From an uncultured bacterium (GTDB lineage: Bacteria > Bacteroidota > Bacteroidia > Chitinophagales > Chitinophagaceae), in NCBI GenBank assembly GCA_903834825.1, contig CAILKQ010000128.1, positions 1-47,871 of the forward strand: DNA of 47,871 bases, read 5' to 3'. Of the stretch, positions 15,415 through 22,751 are shown one piece after another. Each line of letters starts with the position of its first letter. Within the stretch, counting starts at the first letter, position 1. A model generated the notes under the pieces. It ran no database searches and was not told the DNA's origin. It saw nothing but the letters and a program-made list of their open reading frames with translations. A program made the position numbers and the translations under genes.

Positions 15415-18135
15415 ATGCTACAGCCCAAAAGCAAATTTAGCTTAAAATATCTTTTTATCTTGATTTTATGCTCAGGGTTACTTCCTATTTTAACATTACC
15501 AACGCAAGGTGCCTCCAGCCCATTTCGTCCATTTTTGCTCATTTCCCATGTGGATACCATTCCTGCTTCCGGTAAAAAGGATACAGCAACCAAGCAGGCA
15601 AAAGTAGACACCCTAAACCTCAAGCTTTCAGCAGATTCCATCACATCGCCTGTTGATCACAAGGCCGAGGACTCGATGATTTTAGAAGTGGATGCCAGGA
15701 AAATGCTGCTTTACGGGAAGACTGAAATCAAATATGATGACCTCCAGGTCAATGCTCCAACCATTGTATTTGACCAGCAATCACAGTACGTAACCGCCAA
15801 AATGGGCAGGGATACCGCCGGAATTGTGACAGGAATGGCCAAGATGAAGCAGGGTGAAACCATTACGGTAAGTGATAGCCTTCGGTTTAACTTCAAAAGC
15901 CAAAAAGGCCTTACCTATAGTTCTTTTTTCCAGCAGGATGAGCTCTACAATTTTGCCGAAAAGGTGAAAAAGATTGATCCTGAAACTTTTTTTGCCGCCA
16001 GAGGAAGGTTTACCACCTGTAACCTGGATACGCCCCATTTTGCTTTCCGGTTCAGCAGGGCCAAATTTATCAATAAAAAATTGGTGGTCACCGGGCCTGT
16101 ACATCCTGAATTTGAAGATGTGCCCGTTCCTATTTACCTGCCTTTTGGAATCTTCCCCATGAAAAAAGGCCGACAATCCGGGATCATTCCTCCCCAATTC
16201 ACTGTTACCGAGGATTTTGGTGTGGGTTTGGAAGGATTGGGTTATTACAAGGCCGTAAACGATTACCTGGATGCAAAAATCTGGTTTGATCTTTACTCAT
16301 ACGGATCTTGGAGGGCCAATTTTTCTCCGTCCTACCGGATGCGGTATCGCTACAGTGGAACCTTCAACATCAGTTTACAGAATACCAAATTTGCCTTCAA
16401 GGGAGATCCTGACTTCAGTAAAAACAAAAGTTTCTTTGTAACCTGGTCTCACAGCATGGACAGCAAAGCCCGCCCTGGTGTCTCTTTCAGCGCAAATGTC
16501 AATGCCGGGAGCAGTAAATACCTTAGGCTTGTTCCGAATGGAGGTGCAATGGCGAATCCAGGTTTTACAGGAACCGTTCAAGGGGGAGGCAGTTATATGC
16601 AACCCATGAACTTCACCAACCAGTTGAGCTCCTCCATTTCCTACCAAAAAACATGGCAGGGGTCGCCTTTCAATCTTTCTGTCAACCTTAATCATAACCA
16701 GAATACGGCCACACGGCTTGTCAACCTGAACCTGCCAGATGTCGCACTCGTGATGAATACCATTTATCCTTTCCAACCCAAGGATGCCGTCGGAGAATCA
16801 AAATGGTATGAAAAGCTGGGTGTGGGCTACAGCGGAAGTTATAAAGGGCAAATTTCCTTTTATGATACTGCATTCAGGTTCAAACAATTGATTGATACTT
16901 TCCAGTGGGGCGCCAGCCATGATATTCCGATCACCCTTTCCCTGCCGCCCATGGGGCCTTTTCAGGTTGCACCCAACATCTCTTTCAGGGAAAGATGGTA
17001 TGCCCAGAAATTCTACCGCAAATGGAATCCTGTAACTGAAAAGCTGGACTCTACCATGGAGAAAGGCTTCAATGCTGCAAGGGAAATGTCTATGGGACTT
17101 TCTTTTAGCACTGCAGTGTTTGGTACCTATCAAGCAAAGAAAAAAGATGCAAAGGTGCAGGCCATCCGACATGTGATGAGGCCCCAGTTTGGCATCAACT
17201 ACAAGCCCGACCTGATGAAACCCTATTATTACCGTGAACGGGTAGACAAGCAGGGCAATCAGGTACTGATGTCTGTATTCGATGGTAGTATTTATGGACC
17301 ATTCGGTTCAGAAGAGAGCGGGGGCATCGGTTTTGGTATAGACAACAACATTGAAATGAAGGTTCGTTCCAAAAAGGATACTGGAGAGGCGGAACTGAAA
17401 AAAGTGAAGATCCTGGATGGATTTGGTATCTCCGGTGGGTATAATTTCCTGGCAGACAGTTTCAAACTATCGACATTCAGCATTTATGCCCGCAGCAATC
17501 TCTTTGAAAAGATCAACATCACCGCCAATGCCTCAATGGATCCATACAAGACCAATCCAGCCAATGGCTTCAGGATCGATGAGTATGCCTGGCAGGGAGG
17601 AAGCAAATTCAATTTAGGCTCCATCACCAGTGGAAGCATCAACATGTCTACCAGTTTTCAGAGCAAGAAAAAAGATGAAAAAGACAAAGAAGAAAAGGAA
17701 AAATTGAAAGGGGAGGATGATAACCTGACCAATGACCAGATGATGCAGCAGATGGATTATATCCGCCGAAACCCTGCTGAATTCACAGATTTCAGCATTC
17801 CCTGGACCCTGAGTTTTTCCTATTCACTCAGTTTTACAAAACTGCTGCAACCAGATTATCGCTACAAAACTGAATTGACTTCAAGTTTCAATTTCAATGG
17901 AGATTTCAGTCTTTCACCCAAATGGAAAATTGGTGCCAACGGATATTTTGATACCAAAACCATGCAACTTCAATCGCTGACCACCTTCATATCCCGTGAT
18001 CTGCATTGCTGGCAAATGTCCATCAATGTAACGCCTGTAGGACTTTACAGGTTTTTTAATATTACCATCAGTCCCAAATCCGGTTTGCTGCGCGACCTGA
18101 AAATCAACAGGACCAGGTATTTTTACACACAATAG
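15415..18135 (+). CDS. lptD: LPS-assembly outer-membrane protein LptD
   Basis: This 906-residue protein inserts lipopolysaccharide into the outer leaflet. It has a signal peptide (ending near TLPTQGASS), an N-terminal OstA/LptA-like domain (about residues 80-250, from MLLYGKTEIKYDDLQVNAPT) and a C-terminal beta-barrel (about 250-906). The barrel start EFEDVPVPIYLPFGIFPMKK is characteristic of Bacteroidota LptD. Residues ~750-792 form a highly charged Lys/Glu/Asp insertion. Start ATG 15415 is chosen over TTG 15400. It is divergent from the amidase-MlaD-OstA operon; lptE is not adjacent. It ends 15 bp from the convergent plsC gene. Confidence 0.92.
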   Translation: MLQPKSKFSLKYLFILILCSGLLPILTLPTQGASSPFRPFLLISHVDTIPASGKKDTATKQAKVDTLNLKLSADSITSPVDHKAEDSMILEVDARKMLLYGKTEIKYDDLQVNAPTIVFDQQSQYVTAKMGRDTAGIVTGMAKMKQGETITVSDSLRFNFKSQKGLTYSSFFQQDELYNFAEKVKKIDPETFFAARGRFTTCNLDTPHFAFRFSRAKFINKKLVVTGPVHPEFEDVPVPIYLPFGIFPMKKGRQSGIIPPQFTVTEDFGVGLEGLGYYKAVNDYLDAKIWFDLYSYGSWRANFSPSYRMRYRYSGTFNISLQNTKFAFKGDPDFSKNKSFFVTWSHSMDSKARPGVSFSANVNAGSSKYLRLVPNGGAMANPGFTGTVQGGGSYMQPMNFTNQLSSSISYQKTWQGSPFNLSVNLNHNQNTATRLVNLNLPDVALVMNTIYPFQPKDAVGESKWYEKLGVGYSGSYKGQISFYDTAFRFKQLIDTFQWGASHDIPITLSLPPMGPFQVAPNISFRERWYAQKFYRKWNPVTEKLDSTMEKGFNAAREMSMGLSFSTAVFGTYQAKKKDAKVQAIRHVMRPQFGINYKPDLMKPYYYRERVDKQGNQVLMSVFDGSIYGPFGSEESGGIGFGIDNNIEMKVRSKKDTGEAELKKVKILDGFGISGGYNFLADSFKLSTFSIYARSNLFEKINITANASMDPYKTNPANGFRIDEYAWQGGSKFNLGSITSGSINMSTSFQSKKKDEKDKEEKEKLKGEDDNLTNDQMMQQMDYIRRNPAEFTDFSIPWTLSFSYSLSFTKLLQPDYRYKTELTSSFNFNGDFSLSPKWKIGANGYFDTKTMQLQSLTTFISRDLHCWQMSINVTPVGLYRFFNITISPKSGLLRDLKINRTRYFYTQ

Positions 18136-18150
18136 TGTCTGAGGGAGCCA

Positions 18151-18879
18151 TCATCCTTTTTCCAGCCTCTCCCACATCAAATTAAAAACAAATTCTTTCA
18201 TTTCCCCTGCACTTGCAAAATCTTTTGGATCTATTGCAGGAAGAAACTCCATGCTCACCTTACCGGGCCAGAAGAAGAAAGTTTTGTTGTGCGGAAGCAT
18301 TTTTCTTGTTCCCCGGATAACACAGGGAATTATTTTTTTGCCAGTATCGAAGGATAAGCGAAACGCGCCATCCTGAAAGGGCTTCAGGGGATTCTCAGAT
18401 TTGTTTCTGGTTCCTTCCGGATAGATGCACATGTGCATGCCATTCTCCAGCACATTTTTCATGGCCAGATAGCTTTCCCTTTTGCTGGCATCACTTTTTC
18501 GGTCCAGCAACACAGATCCTCTTTTATAGATAATGCTAAATACAGGGACCTTGGCCATCTCAATTTTTGCAATGGTTTTATTGGCACCTGGGATGCCCGG
18601 GCTAGACAATGGCACATCCATCATAGAGTTGTGGTTGCAAACAACAATATAATTTTCACCTTTTTTGAAATGATCTCTGCCCAAAATCCTGAGCCGAACC
18701 CCGCTGAGGGTAAAGAAAACAGCCATCCACACCCTAACAACTTGCATAAATGAAGCCGTTCTTTTGGGTTCTGCATACAGGTCCGTAACCCATACTGCGG
18801 GTATAAAGACCACCATCGAAACAATAAAAATGATTGCTCCCCAAACGGTAAAAACCCTTCCTAAAATATTTTTAACCAT
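18151..18879 (-). CDS. plsC: 1-acyl-sn-glycerol-3-phosphate acyltransferase
   Basis: A 242-residue membrane-bound LPLAT-family enzyme that adds the second acyl chain to lysophosphatidic acid, making phosphatidic acid. An N-terminal membrane segment (about residues 9-33) precedes the catalytic HX4D motif NHNSMMD (His83, Asp88). The acceptor-binding motif is YPEGTR (153-158). Only one base separates its ATG from the ung stop, so ung-plsC is a two-gene unit. Confidence 0.92.
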   Translation of the reverse strand: MVKNILGRVFTVWGAIIFIVSMVVFIPAVWVTDLYAEPKRTASFMQVVRVWMAVFFTLSGVRLRILGRDHFKKGENYIVVCNHNSMMDVPLSSPGIPGANKTIAKIEMAKVPVFSIIYKRGSVLLDRKSDASKRESYLAMKNVLENGMHMCIYPEGTRNKSENPLKPFQDGAFRLSFDTGKKIIPCVIRGTRKMLPHNKTFFFWPGKVSMEFLPAIDPKDFASAGEMKEFVFNLMWERLEKG

Positions 18880-18880
18880 G

Positions 18881-19564
18881 CTATTGTTCTATAATGATCC
18901 AATCAATAGGGTCAATCCCGTTTTTGACAAGGTATTCATTTGCCTTTGAAAAATGGCAGCATCCAAAAAACCCTTTGTCTGCTGCAAACGGGGATGGATG
19001 CATTGCCTTCAACACAAGATGTCTTCCTTCATCAATATGGGCTCCCTTTTCTTTTGCAAAGTTACCCCAAAGCAGGAAAACAATGTTCTTCTTTTCTTTA
19101 TTGAGCAGATTGATGACTGCATCCGTGAAGATTTGCCATCCTATACCAGCATGGCTGTTGGGCTGGTTTGCCCTCACCGTCAGGCTTGCATTGAGCAACA
19201 AGACGCCTTGTTTTGCCCATTGGGTAAGGTCACCGTAATGGCATGGCATGTTGATGCCAAGGTCTTTTTCAATTTCCTTGTAAATATTGACCAGCGATGG
19301 GGGAGGCTTGATGCCTTTTTGAACCGAAAAGCTCAGTCCATGCGCCTGATTGGGCCCATGGTAAGGATCCTGGCCAATGATTACCACTTTTACATCCTTC
19401 AGGTCTGTGGTATTGAAGGCATTAAAAATGAATGGTCCAGGAGGGTAGATGACCTGTTTGCTCTCCCTTTCATTCTTGAGCAGTTCTACAATTCCCAGGA
19501 AATAATCCTTTTTGAATTCGTTTGAAAGGGCTTTTTTCCAGCCTGCAGAAATTTTTACATCCAT
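18881..19564 (-). CDS. ung: uracil-DNA glycosylase, family 1
   Basis: This 227-residue enzyme excises uracil from DNA. The water-activating loop is GQDPYHG with Asp66; the DNA-intercalation loop HPSPFAADKGFFGCCHF carries His189; NIVFLLWGNFA is the uracil-recognition Asn strand. All catalytic motifs are intact. It is the first gene of a unit with plsC, and its 5' end lies next to the divergent tRNA-Arg promoter. Confidence 0.97.
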   Translation of the reverse strand: MDVKISAGWKKALSNEFKKDYFLGIVELLKNERESKQVIYPPGPFIFNAFNTTDLKDVKVVIIGQDPYHGPNQAHGLSFSVQKGIKPPPSLVNIYKEIEKDLGINMPCHYGDLTQWAKQGVLLLNASLTVRANQPNSHAGIGWQIFTDAVINLLNKEKKNIVFLLWGNFAKEKGAHIDEGRHLVLKAMHPSPFAADKGFFGCCHFSKANEYLVKNGIDPIDWIIIEQ

Positions 19565-19579
19565 TGTTCACTTCTCTTC

Positions 19580-19609
19580 TTGTCTGCAAGCTAAAAAAAA
19601 TTATCTTTG
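19580..19609 (+). promoter_or_regulatory. tRNA-Arg promoter
   Basis: TTG (19580-19582), 19 bp spacer, perfect TATCTTTG (19602-19609). This is one of the best complete Bacteroidota promoters in the window. The tRNA starts 19 bases after the box. Confidence 0.8.
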
Positions 19610-19628
19610 CACTCCTTAAAGATATCCA

Positions 19629-19702
19629 GGTCCCGTAGCTCAGTTGGATAGAGCGGCAGCCTTCTAAGCTGTAGGTCATTGGTTCGAATCCAATCGGGAT
19701 CA
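19629..19702 (+). tRNA. tRNA-Arg (anticodon UCU)
   Basis: A complete 74-base cloverleaf. The acceptor stem GGTCCCG pairs with CGGGATC, the D-arm contains AGCTCAGTTGGATAGAGC, anticodon loop CTTCTAA gives UCU, and the T-arm is ATTGGTTCGAATCCAAT. The discriminator base is A and CCA is not encoded. It reads AGA/AGG arginine codons. Confidence 0.97.
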
Positions 19703-19717
19703 CACATATCATCTCAA

Positions 19718-19749
19718 ATATTGTAAAATGCAACTTACAATATCTTTTT
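19718..19749 (+). terminator. probable terminator of tRNA-Arg
   Basis: A perfect 9-bp inverted repeat, ATATTGTAA (19718-19726) and TTACAATAT (19735-19743), has an 8-base loop and is followed by CTTTTTC. The AT-rich stem is weak, so it could instead be an operator for the downstream gene, whose -7-like TATCTTTT (19741-19748) overlaps it. Confidence 0.5.
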
Positions 19750-19763
19750 CTTAGATTTATTCC

Positions 19764-20630
19764 ATGAAGTATTTACTGCTGATTTCTTTGTTGATGACCT
19801 GTCAGTTCAACTATTCGCAAAAAATCACAAACGATTTTTTCGTTTTTGAAAGTGCACTCTCCAATGATTCTGAATACAACTCATTTGAGAAGAAGGCAAA
19901 ACTCATCAAAGAATCAGGGTTTAATGGGATAGAAATTTCTGAGCTTGATCATTTCAATGAAAAATTCAAGGCTATTGCAAACCTTGGTTTTAAACCATCA
20001 TCCCTCTATACCAAGCTTAATTTGGATGAACCTGAGCTTGACCCCAGATTGATCGAAGCCATTAAAATGTTGAAAGGTTCGGGTACCATCATTTGCCCTT
20101 ATATCATTAAAAAAAATGGAATATCCCCCCACTCCCGGGATAAGGGGATTGATAAAATTGCCATTCAGTTGCTGAGGAAGTTAGCAGATTTGGCAAATGA
20201 ATCAGGTTTGCAAGTTGCCATTTATCCCCATTTGAACTTTTATGTGGAAAGGGTGGATCATGCTGCCTGGATTGCAAAAAAAGCGAACAAAAACAATTTG
20301 GGACTGACTTTTAACCTCTGTCATTGGTTGGCAACAACCAATTTAGAGGAGCGGGCTACATTGAATAAGCAAATTGAAACACTTGCACCATACCTTAAAA
20401 TGATCAGCATTAATGGGGCGAACAATATCATCTCTTCAAAATCCAATATTTGGGGGGACTATATTCTCCCACTTGGCGAGGGCAGCTTTGATGTAAAAGG
20501 ACTTGTGAAATATGTTGCTGTTGATCTTGGGCTGAATATACCCATTGGTATTCAATGTTATAACCTGAAGGGGAACAAACAATTGGTTGATCGAATCAGC
20601 GCCCAGGTGATTAATATGAAATCATTTTAA
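19764..20630 (+). CDS. secreted TIM-barrel protein, sugar phosphate isomerase/epimerase-like
   Basis: A 288-residue protein with a signal peptide (MKYLLLISLLMTCQFNYSQ) and an AP-endonuclease-2/xylose-isomerase-like TIM barrel. Supporting segments are KLIKESGFNGIEISELDHF near the N-terminus, LQVAIYPHLNFYVERVDHAAW, and GLTFNLCHWLAT. The usual metal-ligand Glu of the ExH strand and Asp of the DxxH strand appear as YPH and NLCH. The substrate is unknown; sugar or keto-sugar rearrangement in the periplasm is inference. It is a single gene between tRNA-Arg and the convergent ABC-F gene. Confidence 0.75.
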   Translation: MKYLLLISLLMTCQFNYSQKITNDFFVFESALSNDSEYNSFEKKAKLIKESGFNGIEISELDHFNEKFKAIANLGFKPSSLYTKLNLDEPELDPRLIEAIKMLKGSGTIICPYIIKKNGISPHSRDKGIDKIAIQLLRKLADLANESGLQVAIYPHLNFYVERVDHAAWIAKKANKNNLGLTFNLCHWLATTNLEERATLNKQIETLAPYLKMISINGANNIISSKSNIWGDYILPLGEGSFDVKGLVKYVAVDLGLNIPIGIQCYNLKGNKQLVDRISAQVINMKSF

Positions 20631-20731
20631 CTGCACTCAAAAAGGGCTGTAGAAAAATACCGATCTCCTCGATCACAGATAATACAAACTACTACACCTT
20701 TTTTCAAACCAGATATGGGTTTAATGACTGC

Positions 20732-22690
20732 CTATTCCAAATTCATCAGGGCTTCAAAAAGTTGTTCAGATTGCTTTTCGTTGCTGCTCAATTCCGATTG
20801 GAGTTTGTTGTATTTTGATTCTGCTTCAACAAACGCGTTGCGGTTGGAATAGATGGCAGGATCAGCCAAAGCTGCTTCAGCTTCCGCTTTGCTTTTTTTC
20901 AATACTGCAATTTTGGCTTCTAGTTCATCAAACTGTCGCTGTAGCCTTTTCTTTTCTTTTTGCTTGTCCCTGTCTATGGCATTGTTTCCCTGAACAGCTT
21001 GGCTGGGTGGGGGAGTCGCTTCTTTTTTCTTTTCAACAACTGGCTCAGGCTTTGCCTCTTTTTTGTTGAGCTGTTCTTTTACGGCATTTTTCTCCATCCT
21101 TTCTTTCCATTCACACCATTCAGTGTAACCACCTTTGAATTCAACAATTTTTCCGTCTACAATTTCCCAGATCTTGTTGGCCGTTTTGGAGATGAAATAG
21201 CGGTCATGGCTTACCAGGATTATGCTTCCCTCGTATTTATCCAAGGCATCTGCCAGCAGATCAACGGAGTGCATGTCCAGGTGGTTGGTCGGTTCATCGA
21301 GCATCAGGAAATTGGCCTTGCTGATGATGGTTTTGGCCAATGCTACCCTGGCTTTTTCTCCTCCACTCAATACCTTGATCTTTTTGTCTACATCGTCTCC
21401 GCTGAAAAGGAAACATCCCAGCACGGTGCGCAGTTCCATGTCTGTCTTCTTGCTGCCCGCTGTTTGAAGTTCTTCAAGAACATTATAATCCAATTTCAGG
21501 TGTTCCAGCTGGTGCTGTGCATAGAAACTCTCGTCTACATTATGTCCCCAGTTCCTTTCCCCTTCAAAGGTTTCTCTGTCAGCAATGATGCGCAGAAGGG
21601 TTGATTTTCCTTTTCCATTGGCACCTATTAGGGCAATTTTATCGCCTCGTTCGATTTCAGCGTCCGCTGCATCAACAATTTCAATGTTGCCAAATTTTTT
21701 AGTGAGGTTTTTCAGTGAACATATGATTTTTCCAGGTGTCTTGTCTACGCTGAAGTTGATGCGCATGTTGGGCCTTTCAATCGATGCTTCCTCAACACGG
21801 TCTATCTTATCCAACCTTTTTTGCACACTTTGTGCCTGTGCAGCCTTTGAAGCCTTGGCTTTAAATCTTTCGATGAACCTTTCCTGTTGACGGATAAAAT
21901 CTTGCTGGTTGTCGAATGCCCTCTGCTGCATTTCCATCCTGATCAACTTCTCTTTTTCATAATAAGAATAGTTGCCGGAATAGATGATGAGTTTGCGCTG
22001 GTAAATCTCTACAATCTTGTTGACCATCCTGTCCAGAAAGAATTTGTCGTGGCTCACAATAACAACGGCTCCCTGGTAATGGATCAGGTATTTTTCCAGC
22101 CATTCGATGGAAGGGAGATCAAGGTGATTGGTCGGTTCGTCCATCATGAGCAGGTCGGGCTTCATCAGGATCATCTTGGCCAGCAGCACGCGCATTCTCC
22201 ATCCTCCACTGAATTCTTTGTAAGGACGGGAAAGATCAGACTGCTTGAATCCCAGTCCATGCAATACATCCTCGGTCTTGTGTTCAACGTCATATCCATC
22301 GAGCACATCCATCTCATGCAACAAATCGGTAAAACGGGTGAGTTTTTTCTCATCCTCCGATTTTTCCAGTTCAATGGTTAGCAAGTCGATTTCCTTTTGA
22401 ACCTGCATGACCCGTTCAAAGGCACCCATGGCAACCTGTAGAATGCTTTCTTCTGTATCAAAACTAAGGAGGTCTTGGTGCAAATAACCAATGCTGGTGG
22501 TTCTGCTCTTTTCCAGGGTTCCAGCGCTGGGCAGGTATTCTCCTGCCAGGAGTTTGAGAAGCGTTGATTTGCCTGTTCCATTGTAGCCGATCAATCCAAT
22601 CCTTTCACCTGGATGGATATGCCAAGTTGCTTCTTCTACGATAACGCGTGCGCCAAATTCAAATGTTAGGTCCTGAAATCCTGCCAGCAT
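20732..22690 (-). CDS. ABC-F family ATPase (Uup/EttA-type ribosome-associated factor)
   Basis: A 652-residue cytosolic protein with two tandem ABC domains and no membrane segments. Domain 1 has Walker A GYNGTGKS (35-42), SGGW (161-164) and DEPTNHLD (184-191). A ~80-residue charged linker (P-site tRNA interaction motif) follows at about 235-310. Domain 2 has GANGKGKS, LSGGEKARVALAK and a second DEPTNHLD. The C-terminal ~75 residues form a Lys/Glu coiled coil, as in Uup. ABC-F proteins act on stalled or translating ribosomes. It is divergent from a TonB receptor, and its -7 box lies 19 bases before the ATG. Confidence 0.93.
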   Translation of the reverse strand: MLAGFQDLTFEFGARVIVEEATWHIHPGERIGLIGYNGTGKSTLLKLLAGEYLPSAGTLEKSRTTSIGYLHQDLLSFDTEESILQVAMGAFERVMQVQKEIDLLTIELEKSEDEKKLTRFTDLLHEMDVLDGYDVEHKTEDVLHGLGFKQSDLSRPYKEFSGGWRMRVLLAKMILMKPDLLMMDEPTNHLDLPSIEWLEKYLIHYQGAVVIVSHDKFFLDRMVNKIVEIYQRKLIIYSGNYSYYEKEKLIRMEMQQRAFDNQQDFIRQQERFIERFKAKASKAAQAQSVQKRLDKIDRVEEASIERPNMRINFSVDKTPGKIICSLKNLTKKFGNIEIVDAADAEIERGDKIALIGANGKGKSTLLRIIADRETFEGERNWGHNVDESFYAQHQLEHLKLDYNVLEELQTAGSKKTDMELRTVLGCFLFSGDDVDKKIKVLSGGEKARVALAKTIISKANFLMLDEPTNHLDMHSVDLLADALDKYEGSIILVSHDRYFISKTANKIWEIVDGKIVEFKGGYTEWCEWKERMEKNAVKEQLNKKEAKPEPVVEKKKEATPPPSQAVQGNNAIDRDKQKEKKRLQRQFDELEAKIAVLKKSKAEAEAALADPAIYSNRNAFVEAESKYNKLQSELSSNEKQSEQLFEALMNLE

Positions 22691-22701
22691 AAATTTAATT
22701 G

Positions 22702-22731
22702 TTGCGCCGCAAAGTTACTATAATATCTTTG
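22702..22731 (+). promoter_or_regulatory. promoter of the TonB receptor gene
   Basis: TTG (22702-22704), 19 bp spacer, perfect TATCTTTG (22724-22731). It precludes TTG 22734 as the start, since that codon lies at about the transcription start. ATG 22752 leaves a leader of about 15 nt. Confidence 0.75.
22710..22717 (-). promoter_or_regulatory. -7 box of the ABC-F gene
   Basis: The minus strand reads TAACTTTG, a perfect match, 19 bases upstream of the ABC-F ATG. It sits within the spacer of the divergent TonB promoter; the two -7 boxes are only 6 bp apart. Confidence 0.65.
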
Positions 22732-22751
22732 TCTTGAACTTTCATTCCGCT

